NCBI RefSeq assembly: GCF_011075055.1
Contig: NC_058146.1
Coordinates: forward strand, 12,759,820-12,823,819
Reading direction: 5' to 3'
DNA length: 64,000 nucleotides
DNA from: Mangifera indica
Lineage: Eukaryota > Streptophyta > Magnoliopsida > Sapindales > Anacardiaceae
The position numbers were made by a program, and so were the translations under genes. Positions 35,776 through 47,020 of this stretch are shown piece after piece. The notes below the pieces were generated by a model that made no database searches, was not told the origin of the DNA, and worked only from the letters and a program-made list of their open reading frames with translations. Every line of letters starts with the position of its first letter. The first letter of the stretch is position 1.

Positions 35776-37705
35776 ATAAAGCTAACATGACATAAATGCC
35801 TCTCACCTTGTGCAGTTGTTGTTGGACCCCTGTTTGTCCGCTACTCACCTCTATCTGTAAAACATACAAAAGAAAATGCATGAGTAAAACTTAGTGAGTG
35901 GAGACCTTTTAGCATCCCTGGATATTAAATTATCTAATAGTAAAGCTTAAATTCCATTTGTAAGCTAAATGTTGTCACATTGCGACACCTCAGTGCCTTG
36001 ACATGGATCATTTATGAAACCTATATAGACCCAAGCTGGAATCGACATATTTGATGCCCTAGTGAAAGCTATTATGATGTCTCGTGTACTTACCAAACGA
36101 ACTATCAAGCTATCTAATTAGGAGACTTTGATCACACGAGAAAATATTTGATAATAACTTCTTTTTTTACCACATAAGCTTATCAAAACTGTTGACTAAC
36201 CATCCAAAAATGGCCCATACCATGAGTATATATATGGTGCATCCTATTAATCACGTGAGGAATATCTAAAAGTCACATCCTTACCATACACACCTGAACT
36301 GAATGGGATGGCTATGCACCTTGGTGTCGAGTGTATAATGCATCTCATAGATATCCAGCTCTATTACTCTCACAAATATTGTCACTTACACACGTAGTTA
36401 GTGACTATCTAGTTATGTGACACTAGCCTTAAGGTTGCTAACTTTTTGACTCAGATTTGATTTGATCTGAGTTTGTGTCATCATTTACATAGTTGAGCAT
36501 CTCATTTATCTCTTTCTTGAATTGTTTATCCTCTATTAGCTCATTATTCTTTCTATATAAATCTCTTTTTTTATGCATATAGCCTAGGGGTATAATCATT
36601 TTTTGACTTTGTCTAGAGGTATACAGTTGTGTACTTCTCAACCCACACCTCGTGTGCCTCTTAAACCATATACATAGGCATGTGACACTTAACACATGGT
36701 CTTGTATAGGGTAGATACGCATGGGGAGTTAACTTGAACACACTCTCATGTACTCAGATCCACGTATACGAGTAACATGTCTTTTGGTGCATGTCATCCA
36801 TTTTTGGAAAACCATACATGAGTTTGTGTCCTATACTATAGGATTATGCATTTCTTTCCTTAGAACGAGCATGGGATCTTCGAGTTTTCAAAACTCTAAA
36901 ACAACACACGGGTGTATAGGGGCCACACACAGTCGTGTGTTGCATCTAGAAATCGCACCCTACGGCTTTTTTATTGTTTCAGTCGTGCAAACAATCAATC
37001 AAACACATATTCAATCTAATAAAAAGAATCTCTAAGTCCCCTAGACAGTTTATTTACTGAAAGTCATCTCATACAATCAACATACACATAACATCCATGA
37101 CCTTATTGATCTATCAAGCCAAAATACACAATATTTATACAATCAAGGGACTAAGCTTTTATGCAATTTCTCATAATCGAATATATAGTCACATACATTA
37201 TAAAACACATTTTGTTCATGTTTAATTAACTATGGATTATGGATAGAACGGATAACTTCACGAATTTCATAATCAAGTAAATAATTTTGCTCCATTTACT
37301 TGGATTCCATGGAAAACATCTCCCTTGCATGGTTACGACGATTTTGATGATTGGCGATGACTCTCTTACGCAACCATAGACTCCTCTCTCACACTCTCTC
37401 ATTTTTGAGTGGCTGGGAATGTAAAAGAATGTGTGAGAATTATGATTGATCGTGTTTTATTTTTATCTCTAGAATGTTATACACAAGCATGTATGGACCA
37501 TACACAATCGTATGTTTAGTTGCACAACTAAAACAACTTCTTGTTTTGTTGCGATCATAATTTGATCCACTTATTGACTTTTGCTGATCATACATAGTTG
37601 TGTATGCCTCTATACATGGACGTGTACCGCTAAATTCATTATTCGTCATAATTAAAAACAAAGAAAAGATCGAAATACCTTTGAACTTATCTGTAGGTGC
37701 TACAA
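35771..37705 (-). mobile_element. Gypsy-type LTR remnant (TGTARCACC family)
   Basis: On the minus strand it begins TGTAGCACCTACAGATAAGT at about 37705 and then follows the first 40 bp of the 2851 copy (AAAGG, then GATCTT). Inside are several ACACAC-GTCGTGTG motifs (36600-37000 and 37490-37640) and TCACTAAGTTTTACTCATGC near 35890, a common plant gypsy LTR signature. No polyprotein was found, so this is LTR sequence or a solo LTR. Confidence 0.4.
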
Positions 37706-38049
37706 TAATATACCATTAAAATAGTGAGTTATTTTAGGTTAACCCATAAGCTTGATTTCCAGGCCTAGAATGCTCATTGGCTAGGCCAAATAAGGGGAGT
37801 TTAGCCTATGTCATGGGTTGACATGGCCCCTTAACCATGTCTCATTGAAACTCGAGCTTAACTTTCTATATCTAACTTGAGTTTAAACTAGGTTTTGTCA
37901 AAACTTGTCAAGGTTGAGTTTAGGCTCAAACTTAACTCCCTTAAACCAAACCAAAATTCAATAAACTCAAATTTCAGCTTGACTTAGTTTGAATTTTAGG
38001 TATTTACAAGGCTCTAAATTCTCTACCCAAAATCCAGACCAAATTTAAC

Positions 38050-39100
38050 TTAGACAATTTCATGCCTATAGAGTTTAATAACTCCTTTAGTGTGTGACCC
38101 ATAGACTTTCTACTAAGTCTATAGTGATCGGATTTGTGTCGAGCTCTCAATCTAACATCTATTTAGACATAAACCAAGATTAACCTCTAGTAATACTTCA
38201 TGGCCACTCAATTAGTATAGGTCAACATGTGACTTTTTTAACCTATCAATTATACGGTTACTCATATAATTCGATCCTTTCGACATATGATATTTTCTTC
38301 GAGGCTGAGGTATAGATTAAGTGTTTCTTTCATGAATCCCTGAATAATATAAATTGACTTCTATTAATGACTGAATAGTATTGAATCAAACATCAACTTA
38401 ATCTCATTGTGACCATAGATTTAATTGGTCATTGACATTTGTTAGTAGACCCTAAATGAAATATCAACTCTTATGCTTAAGAGTGATAAATCTTTTATTG
38501 ATCCATCATAGCTTTTGTATATATCTTATAATGAGCAATCACTACCTTTATAGCAATCTTCTAACTGAACTATGTTAGGCTAGTGTCAAACTATATTAAT
38601 CCTTATACAAGACGATATGGTGAATTCAAGTCTAAGGATCACATGTATCTTTGTTCACTAAGAGGATACTTTTCATAGACATTGGAACAACCATCTATAT
38701 GAAATTTTCTTAGCGAGTGAGTATGGTGGACACATCTATAACATGCACTCATATGTTGCAACAAGTTGTCAATAAATAACTTTGACATATGAGAATTGTC
38801 ATCATCTTTCGATGAGGTCATTCAACACTATAATAACTTTATCATTGTTACCTATGCCCTTGGTCATGTTAATATTAGAGTTACGAATGTTTTAAAAACA
38901 ACCACCTAATATGCATATAGAGTTCTCACAATCAAGTGCTATGCACTGATCCTTTTATCACGATTCAAATATTCTTAAGACATTTATCCGAGCATATATT
39001 AATATGCTATCACAAAGAAAGAAAGTCATAGGAAATTATAAATATCAAATTTATTAATGAATTTGTATTACCCTGGGATTGGTTATAGGGCATCAATCCC
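38050..39100 (-). mobile_element. LTR-retrotransposon remnant
   Basis: The minus strand starts TTGGGATTGATGCCCTATAA near 39097 and continues as about 1 kb of repetitive-looking, non-coding sequence resembling long copia LTRs. The partner LTR and internal region are absent. Placement in copia is a guess. Confidence 0.3.
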
Positions 39101-39774
39101 AAAACTTGTATAAAAAATTTCACCCTTCCATTGTAGTAAAATGATATTAATTAAGCATAATAAAGATAAGGAAGAAGAAGTATAGAAAATAAATGGATAT
39201 AAAACTGAAAGAACTTAATGATACAAAAAGATTATTACAAGGAGGAAAATTAAAGCAAGAAAAAGGAAAAATCTCTTTGTTTCTTACAAACTATTTTGGA
39301 AGGGTGAATTTCAACACTAGTGAAATACAAATGAAGGAACAATTATTAGTAGTAGTGAACTACAAGTTTCATGTTAATTATCATACGAATGTTGTTTAGG
39401 TTTGAACAATAAAGTTGTATATATTTTTCCTTATCTTTCCATAACATCCAAAATTAAATATTTTTTTTAGATTTGTTCCTATACTAAGAGGTGTCAGGTT
39501 AGCCTTTAGTTGTAGTCCAGTTATGTTATAGTCCAATTTTTATGCATTAAATGTTGGATTGGATCTTCAAAGTTCCCTTTAACATTTTAGAGCACTAGAT
39601 TATTTTACAACAAGTTCAAGAGCTATTTTGATTTGACTTTTGGATCAAAATTAAGTACAACTCTGCGTAACGAAAGATTACAAAAATGCTTAAGTAAAGA
39701 AGTTAATGACACTCTAAATGTAAAATGATGATTTAAACTCTTAGCATATGTACATTTTTGGTATTCATCACATC
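39101..39774. other. AT-rich intergenic sequence
   Basis: A 68-codon plus-strand frame at 39193-39399 has no recognisable motif. No repeat or RNA gene was seen. Confidence 0.35.
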
Positions 39775-40215
39775 CCCAAGTAGGACTAGATACAAACCAA
39801 GTTGAACCCAAACACCTCCTAGATTGAATTTGGCTTGAATGAAAAACGAGGTGACTCAAGTTTGGCTTAAGTTTGACTTAAATGAAAACTTAAGTTTGAA
39901 GTTCAAAGCATGACTTGAGTTTATGGTTGGGATTCATAGTTTAGATTTGTAGCTAGTATTTATGGTTTGAGCTCACAACTCATTGATAAAACGATATCGT
40001 TTTATCCAATAATAAACAAAACGATATCGTTTTGATAATTATTTGACATGATTCAAATCAAGTCATAAGCTAAGCTCAAATAGATTTGAGTCATCTACTT
40101 AGATTGCTAGAGAGCTAGATCAAGCCAAATTCCTTCCAACTTATGTTTGACTCAGTTTTAAAAACAAACTATCCCTCTAACTCAAGCTTAAATAGACGCT
40201 ACCCCCAACCAACTT
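39775..40215. mobile_element. hAT-like non-autonomous repeat with twin palindromes
   Basis: Outer parts are imperfect inverted copies rich in CAAGTTTGGCTTAAGTTTGA and its complement. The centre carries two perfect palindromes built on AAAACGATATCGTTTT. Boundaries are approximate. Confidence 0.4.
39985..40034. repeat. Two adjacent perfect palindromes
   Basis: A 22-bp palindrome (39985-40006) and an 18-bp palindrome (40017-40034), both centred on AAAACGATATCGTTTT and separated by 10 bp. Confidence 0.97.
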
Positions 40216-40361
40216 ATTACCAGTCCTTAATAGTAAAACATTATCAAAATTTACCTTCAAGTTTATCATGATATTTAAGTCATTTATCTATCCAAATAAA
40301 CAAATCCTCATAAATGACTAGCCATTGTCTTCACAAGCCTCAAGAATAGGTTTTTCAATAA

Positions 40362-40700
40362 CCTTACCATTATGAAGAATGATGGCCCCAAGGGATAGTA
40401 TGATGACAAAAGTGGGAGGTGTCCAACCATGAAAGCATGAGTTCGAAACTTACCAGTGATATATCAATATCAAACTTTCGACTTCCTTGATATAGTTGTT
40501 GTGGAGTCAGTTACTAGACCTTCTAAACCGTTACCATTATAAAGAATGATGCCCCTAAGAGATAGCATGAGTGGCAAAAATGGGAGGTGTCCAACTATGA
40601 GAGCATGAGTTTGAAACCTACCAGTGACATATCAAATTTAAATTCTTAACTTACTTGATACAATGGTTGTGGGGTCGATTATTAGACTTGAAGTTTCACT
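40362..40700 (+). mobile_element. Two tRNA-derived SINE copies in tandem
   Basis: Units start near 40362 and 40533 (period about 170 bp), each beginning ACCATTAT(G/A)AAGAATGAT. Each has a box A-like GATAG(T/C)ATGA(G)TG and, about 40 bp on, a box B-like GCATGAGTTYGAAAC. Both end in TTGTTGTGGAGTCAGTTA or a close variant. The second copy follows the first almost directly. Confidence 0.6.
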
Positions 40701-40744
40701 TGTCTTGCCTATGAATAAAATTAACCCTTAATGTTGGCAAGAGT

Positions 40745-40945
40745 TTCTTTTTTTTTTTTTCCTTTTTTGGTAAGTAAAAGTATATATTAACAAAAAAGCA
40801 ATGAGCCTTCCAATAGGAGGACTCAGGAACAACCTACACTTCTAATAGGAAAGACAACCCAAGATGCAAGCTAAGGCTAACCAAGGCCTCCACAATAAGA
40901 ACTAAGATAGATTAACATGATCTCCTCTACAAGAGTTTCTTTCAC
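40745..40945 (-). mobile_element. LINE 3' tail
   Basis: On the minus strand the sequence ends in poly(A) (the T-run at 40749-40766) preceded by CTTACCAAAAAAGG. The text before it (AATATATACTTTTACTTACC) is typical of plant LINE 3' untranslated regions. No reverse transcriptase is present, as in most 5'-truncated copies. Confidence 0.45.
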
Positions 40946-40954
40946 ATATGTTAT

Positions 40955-41100
40955 AGAGTTTTTTTTTTTTAACGAAAAAACTTTTTTTTAAAACTGGGGA
41001 ACTTTGCCCGACTTTGCTAGACAAGTAAACCCTTCCTTGTCTATTAATAGACTCAAGCTAACCTCAAGGAACCCTTCACAAGAGAGTCTTTTTACTTAAC
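40955..41100 (-). mobile_element. Second LINE-like 3' tail
   Basis: Starts with two T-runs (poly(A) on the minus strand) and carries GACAAGTAAACCCTTCCTTG, then a repeated CTCAAG motif. It is similar in layout to the previous tail. Low certainty. Confidence 0.3.
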
Positions 41101-41782
41101 CACTCAAGTTAACCCCTAGGGTCTACTATATTTAGAGTTAACTGAGTATTGATAGACTCTTGCTTTTAAATGAATTCATAAGAATTTGAAAATTTTGCAG
41201 AATTATCATTCCTCTAGTTAAACTTTGGATAATTTCTCTAACCAAGATTGTAAGTTATTGAATATTAGTTTGAATGGGCTTGTTCATGAAGACATTCCCT
41301 ATAGTAAGGCAAGGTTAGGCAATTGTTGGTAGAATGATCATTGATTTCACGAATATGACATCGTTTCTTGAACAAAATTTAGTTGATCACCTTTTTTCAT
41401 TTCCAATGCCTCCACACCAAACGATTTCAAACTTGATTATGAATATAAAAAAGAGAGTTGTGGGTACTTTTATAAAGCCCCTAAATTTTGATTATTTTAT
41501 TATATCCCCTAAATTAAGTCCATAAATTAATTTAAAAAGCGTTTTAAATAATATTAAGAAGTTGGTTCTTAGAACTTGCAGAAGAGTTAAGTACAGAACA
41601 AGATAAAATTATATTTAATTTAAAATTTTGTGAGAAGCCTTCTCTGGTAGATGTGGAAATTAATAAGCCTTCTAATTTGACCCAATCAAATTATAAGATG
41701 AGATAACAGCTTGCATCAAGAACTTGTATTCTTATTAATCTAAAGCCATTTCCTAATCCACAATACTAACATTAATAAAAGG
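41101..41782. other. Intergenic sequence
   Basis: AT-rich. A 63-codon frame at 41334-41525 has no recognisable motif. Nothing else was seen. Confidence 0.35.
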
Positions 41783-42504
41783 CCAAATCACTATTACCCA
41801 CCTAACGTTTGATGAAATGAGATCTTCCCATCTTTTAGCTTTGAAAAAAGTCAATTTCACATTCATTTGTCAAATTTTTTATAAAAATATTGAAAAGACA
41901 AAAATCCCACTAAGTAAATAACATTGTATCCCTAAAATTTTATTAAATAATTATTACACCCCTAATTTATATTAATTTTAATTAAAAATTACTAATACAA
42001 GTATATATAAGAGTGTCAATGACATATAATTGTATATTTGGGTAGATTGTAACTTTTAAAATTTTAAGGGTGATAATGAAATTTTTAAGGGATTTCTAAA
42101 AATTCTAAAAAATTTTGAGGTGTTTTTTAAATTTTTATATACGTCTCAATAGTTTTAAAAATTATAGCTACACCCCAAAAAAATGAATAGAATGCACATA
42201 TTAGAGATATAAATATTATATTAAAAACTTTTAAAACTATAAATATATTTGCAAAATATATGACGTTAATATAATAATTTTCTAAACGAGATAAGAGAAT
42301 GTACATTTGTCATTAGTAAGCTTTAAAAAATAATATTATACCCCCATTTTTAGTTCATATTATGATATTTGGATAAAATAATATAAATGTTTTTAACTAT
42401 TACAACTAATGGTTCATTTAACAGATGGGTGGGAAATTGATTTTTTCAAACTTGAGTGTAAGAGAAAGTGGTTCATCAAACCTTGGGTGGGAAGTCATTC
42501 GGCC
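41783..42504. mobile_element. GGCC-type non-autonomous MULE, copy E
   Basis: Begins GGCCAAATCACTATTACCCA and ends GGTGGGAAGTCATTCGGCC. Flanks TTAATAAAA (left) and TTAATAAAC (right) form a 9-bp target duplication with one difference. The interior is AT-rich and non-coding. It forms a subfamily slightly different from copies A, B and D. Confidence 0.8.
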
Positions 42505-42714
42505 TTAATAAACTGGAGTCACTGGTTCAAAAATTGACAAATACAAATATAAAAGTTAGCAGCCATTTGTCCATCCTCTAATATTATAGTAATTAAATAC
42601 AATAAGCTATTACCTAGGCTGACCCTGTTGTAAACGTTTTTTATCTGTTTCTATTGACTATTCAAAATTTTCAAGGCAGAAAAACTTAGGTCAAATGTCT
42701 CAGATATGTAAATT

Positions 42715-42811
42715 CATATATGCATACATACATACATGCATACATATATATATACATATATATATATATGTATGCATGTATGAATTTATTTATATATATA
42801 TATATATATAT
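42715..42811. repeat. TA/TACA-rich microsatellite in the 5' region of the lipase gene
   Basis: Imperfect CATA, TATA and TATG tracts. It stays open in the lipase frame and so extends that frame upstream with an artefactual Tyr/Ile/Met-rich stretch. Confidence 0.85.
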
Positions 42812-42923
42812 GAACCCAATACAAAAACTTGATCAGTTTCTTTTTCCTCTTCAAACTTCAAAGGTTTTCCATTTTCTTATAAATAACAAGTCTTTCTTCT
42901 TCAAGGATCAAACTTGTGCTATA

Positions 42924-44501
42924 ATGGAGATGTCACCTATGAGAAATGTAAAAAGGGATCAGAAATCGAGTGCAGGAAGAAGCAGAAGGAGGGTATGGAA
43001 GTTGAAGATAAGTCTCACATGGAGCGCCATCAAGAAGGCAATAACTGGGAGCTTTAAGCCTCATTATTTTCATCTAAGCTGCGGGCCTGGCATCAACCAA
43101 CTCTCCGACCTCCGAATCCATCAAGATTCCATTAACGCGCCTCCTCGTGCTAAAAAAGATCCCACCAAAACACTGGCCGCCCTCCTCCTGAAGCCCTATT
43201 CAGCTTCTGATTTCATCGACTATGGCGACCACATGACTCCTACTAAATCCCCAAGAGAAAATATCTCAACAAACTGGCGTGAAATCCACGGCCAACAAAA
43301 CTGGAATGGACTTCTTGAGCCTCTCCATCCGTCGCTCCGCCGAGAAATAATCAAATATGGAGAATTTGTTGAAGCAACTTATGACGCCTTTGACTTCGAT
43401 CCCTTGTCGGAGTTTTGCGGGAGTTGTAGATACAATCGTCACAAGATTTTTGAAGAATTAGGCCTCACTGGAAATGGCTACAAGGTAACCAAATACATTT
43501 ATGCCATGTCTCATGTAGACGTGCCTAAATGGTTTGAGAGGTCGGGATTGGGGCGAATTTGGAGCAAAGATTCAAACTGGATGGGGTATGTCGCCGCGAG
43601 CAGCGACATGGAAACTAAAAGAATTGGCAGAAGAGACATAGTCGTGGCATGGCGTGGCACTGTGGCGCCAAGCGAATGGTTTATGGATCTCAAAACAAAG
43701 CTAGATCGATTGGGACCTAAAAACTCAAGAATCAAAGTCCAACATGGGTTCCTCAGTATCTACAAATCCAAGAGCGAGAAAACAAGGTATAACAAGTTAA
43801 GCGCCTCGGAGCAAGTGATGGAAGAGTTAAACAGACTAGTGAATTTTTTCCAAGGAAGAGGCGAAGAAGTGAGCTTAACGATTACAGGCCACAGTCTCGG
43901 CGGTGCATTGTCGCTGCTTAATGCATATGAAGCTGCAAATACATTTCCGAATTTATTCATTAGTGTCATCTCTTTCGGGGCGCCAAGAGTCGGCAACATC
44001 TTCTTTAAAGAAAAGCTGAGTCAATTGGGAGTGAAGACCCTTCGAGTTGTTGTGAAAGAAGATATTGTACCGCAACTTCCTGGAATTGTGTTCAACAAAA
44101 TTCTTCGGAAACTGAATCCGATAACAGAGAGGTTGAACTGGGTTTACAGGCATGTTGGGGTACAGCTGAAGATTGTTCAAGTGATATCCCCTTATTTGAA
44201 ACATGATTCGGATTTATCAGGGAGCCATAATTTGGAGCTTTATCTCCATCTTCTAGATGGGTATCTGAGCAAGAAATCAAAGTTCAGATGGAATGCAAGA
44301 AGGGATATTGCATTGGTAAATAAAAGTAGTAATATGTTGATAGAGGAGTTGAGAATTCCAGAGTTTTGGTACCAATTTCCGTATAAAGGACTTATGTTGA
44401 ACAAGCATGGAAGATGGGTGAAACCTGGAAGACTACCTGAAGATGTTCCTTCTCCATTTCCCACTGAAGCATCAACTCATGTCTCAGTTATTTCTGCTTA
44501 A
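42924..44501 (+). CDS. Phospholipase A1, class I (lipase class 3), single exon
   Basis: Serine esterase that removes the sn-1 acyl chain of phospholipids or galactolipids; class I relatives act in plastids and feed oxylipin signalling. Of 526 codons, the N-terminal 65 or so are basic (KRDQKSSAGRSRRRVWKLK) and could be part of a transit peptide. NWREIHGQQNWNGLLEPLHP marks the start of the conserved class I region. The nucleophile elbow is GHSLGGA with Ser324, the acid is Asp380 in VKEDIVPQLPG, and His435 lies in GSHNLELYLHLLDGYL. All three triad residues are present. Other in-frame starts are 42810 (564 aa) and 42720 (593 aa); the latter runs through a microsatellite and is unlikely. It has no introns, as is usual for this family. 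Confidence 0.9.
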   Translation: MEMSPMRNVKRDQKSSAGRSRRRVWKLKISLTWSAIKKAITGSFKPHYFHLSCGPGINQLSDLRIHQDSINAPPRAKKDPTKTLAALLLKPYSASDFIDYGDHMTPTKSPRENISTNWREIHGQQNWNGLLEPLHPSLRREIIKYGEFVEATYDAFDFDPLSEFCGSCRYNRHKIFEELGLTGNGYKVTKYIYAMSHVDVPKWFERSGLGRIWSKDSNWMGYVAASSDMETKRIGRRDIVVAWRGTVAPSEWFMDLKTKLDRLGPKNSRIKVQHGFLSIYKSKSEKTRYNKLSASEQVMEELNRLVNFFQGRGEEVSLTITGHSLGGALSLLNAYEAANTFPNLFISVISFGAPRVGNIFFKEKLSQLGVKTLRVVVKEDIVPQLPGIVFNKILRKLNPITERLNWVYRHVGVQLKIVQVISPYLKHDSDLSGSHNLELYLHLLDGYLSKKSKFRWNARRDIALVNKSSNMLIEELRIPEFWYQFPYKGLMLNKHGRWVKPGRLPEDVPSPFPTEASTHVSVISA

Positions 44502-45683
44502 GTAAGTCTTTCTGAATTAATAATAGGTATGAATTTTAAACAAGTTTTTAATTTTGCTTTATTTTTTTATTTGATTTCTAATTCACGTGGAAGATTGTAC
44601 TCTTTCACAGGAAATGTTTATACAGTGAGTTTTGGTTGCCAAAACTTGTAATTCTTGCTCAAAATTGCAGTGGATTTTTAAGAGTTTTTCTCTTTTAGTT
44701 TATTACTATTAAAATCTTAGGAATCAATGAAGATTGCACAGAAGATGGGCAATGGTTCAAAAAAAAAACAAAAAAAAGGAGATAGTGGGAATGACATTTC
44801 AAAACTAAATTAATCATATTAAATAAATAAAATTTTAAATTTAATTATTGATTGGATGAGCAAAGTTTTATTAAAGGTCAAAGTTCATTTAATCATTTTC
44901 AATTGAAAAAAAACAAAGCGCAATAAGATAAAAGATAATAGAACTTCTAAGATTTGTGCCTATAATAAAATTATGCTTTTAATGCATAAAAATTGCATTA
45001 GATGCATGTTTTAAAAGAGAAGCACTATTTCACACCCCTTTTCGAAAAGATCCCACCCTCAAATTTTGACTATGATATTTTTCTACTTTAATCAAGTTAA
45101 AATGGGTTGTTTTTAAGATAGTTCGCTTAAGAAATTTATAAAAAAAGAAAATCTATTTACCTTGGTTAATAATTATAGAGAATTAAAAATTATAAAAAGT
45201 TATCAGTAAGATTAGAATCTTGTTTCTAATGGTTTGTAACTATTCCTCTTAATTGTTGCTATCCTTGCGTGGTTGCCAATCAACCTTTTCCCATCTCTAA
45301 GATTACATTAGTAGTTGCTCCCTTGTCGTTGCCACCTTCTCCTTCTCCTTCTCCATTGATTTGTTCTTCAACTCCAGCAACATCTCCCTTTTCGATCTTC
45401 TTCCCATAACTCACATTCAACCCACAATTCACATCTTCCTCTTTGATCACCTTCCCATAAGTCGCATCCAACCAGCAATTCACATCTTACTCTTTTGTCT
45501 CTTTCCCACCTCGGCAACTTCTTCCTTTTTGATCTTTGTCGATTTACTTTCAACCCACAACTTACATCTCATATCTGAAAGCCACTAACTCTCCCTTGGT
45601 GTTTTCAATGGTCAAAAAATGAGGGGAAAATAAAGAGAGAAAAAAATATATAAAGCAGTTAGGATGAAAATATATTTTTTTTT
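44502..45683. other. Lipase 3' flank and intergenic sequence
   Basis: The 3' untranslated region probably ends near 44700-44750 (AT-rich, AATAATA-type signals). The rest is AT-rich apart from the pyrimidine-rich minisatellite at 45378-45570. No further gene was seen. Confidence 0.5.
45378..45570. repeat. Minisatellite, about 60-bp unit, three diverged copies
   Basis: Repeats the order CTTTTTGATC, TTCCCATAA, CATCCAACC(C)A and CAATTCACATCTT. Frames of 60-75 codons on both strands come from this periodicity. Confidence 0.6.
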
Positions 45684-46358
45684 TGTCAAAAGACTTGTTT
45701 CCACTCAGAGTATAATAAAATTCTAAAATTCTATTCTCTAACTTTCAAGAACTTAAATACCTACCCATAAAACAATTTTTGTTAAAGATTTTATTTAGAA
45801 CAAGGGATAAAACCATCATTTAATAAAAAAATTTAAAAACTAAAACTTTATCACATTTCCCCTCTGAATTAGAAATCTCACTATTCTCCCCTCAAATTTT
45901 TCTTCAAAGTTTGAAAAGTGATATTTTTTTCTTAAGGTTTTTTTTTCTTTTCTCCAACGACGATTCATCATGTTCAACCGTCGGTCGTCCACAAATTGTT
46001 TGGACGCGTTGTCGATTCATGGTCGGAGAGGAAAGGGAGAGATTGAGAGGAGGAGATAAGGCAAGAGGGACAATCGATGATGAATCGTCACCAGAGAAAA
46101 GAGAAAAGAAATCCTAGAAAAATTTGTCCTTTCTCAAACTTTAGTCGGAAAAAATTACGAGTTTTTAAACTTAAAAGAGAAAAAAATATGGTAAAATTTT
46201 AATTTTTAAAATTTTTTAATAAATAATGATTTTATCCCTAAAACTAACTAAAATTTTTAACAAAAATTATCTTATAGATAGACATTTAGATTTTTAAAAA
46301 TTAGAAGATAGGAATTTGAAATTTTATTATATCTTGGGTGGGAGCAAGTCTTTTGGCT
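45684..46358. mobile_element. GGCC-type non-autonomous MULE, copy C
   Basis: Left end GTCAAAAGACTTGTTTCCAC, right end TGGGAGCAAGTCTTTTGGC. About 250 bp at each end are inverted copies, including GATAAAACCATCATTTAATA and its complement. Flanks are T-runs, so no target duplication can be read. The centre is purine-rich, with chance open frames. Confidence 0.75.
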
Positions 46359-47020
46359 TTTTTTTTTTTCGTATTATTAGTCATGTAAGTGACTAAACCT
46401 TAATATATATTTTTACAAAGTGACAAAAATATTCTTTTATTGTAAAAACTAATGTTGGACTTTGATGGATAGGTGGAAATGAACTTTTCAAAGTTATAGG
46501 GTGATACATGCCATTTCATCAAAGTTCAAGTGGGCAACCTTCCTTGGCCAGTACATGTTGATAGATTTTGGAGATTATAAAGCAACGGGCCACAAAATCT
46601 ATGGCCCAGAAACCAAAGGCCCTTATAATTTCAACCGTTGGTTTAGTTAAACCGTACAATTGTCCGACTCCCTTATAAAACAAAGAATCAAATTTGCCAC
46701 CTGCTCTAAATCAGGTCAACTTCTAGGATTCTTCTTTTTCTTCATGTTCTACAACATCTATAGAAGAAAGTTATCAAGTTTCTGATTAGTTCTGGGTCGC
46801 TTGGCACGCAATTAAATTTTGGCACTAATTAATGACACTATACAAGAGAATTAACAGTACAGAATATCAAACTTGTTCGTTGCATAACATTAAACAAAAT
46901 ACCAAATGCTGCCTAATAATTTACCCATACCCCCATCGAGGACCAGTCACAAAAACACAAACTATATTACAAACTCAGTGACATCGACATGGACTCGATC
47001 AACAAACAATTAATCTAACT
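46359..47020. other. Intergenic sequence and 3' end of the ERD4-like gene
   Basis: Contains the right end of another GGCC-type copy at about 46440-46557 (ends TTCAAGTGGGCAACCTTCCTTGGCC in two blocks). The last part, from about 46830, is likely 3' untranslated sequence of the minus-strand gene that follows. Confidence 0.4.

Noticed and set aside
39193..39399. Small lysine-rich protein of 68 residues
   Set aside because: AT-rich chance frame without homology-like motifs, flanked by repeats.
40390..40620. Genuine tRNA gene
   Set aside because: A- and B-box-like signals are present but no cloverleaf with acceptor stem can be formed; the unit is repeated with a non-tRNA 3' body, so SINE is preferred.
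42720..42809. N-terminal extension of the lipase from the ATG at 42720
   Set aside because: The residues are microsatellite translation (runs of Tyr-Ile); starts at 42810 or 42924 are more credible.
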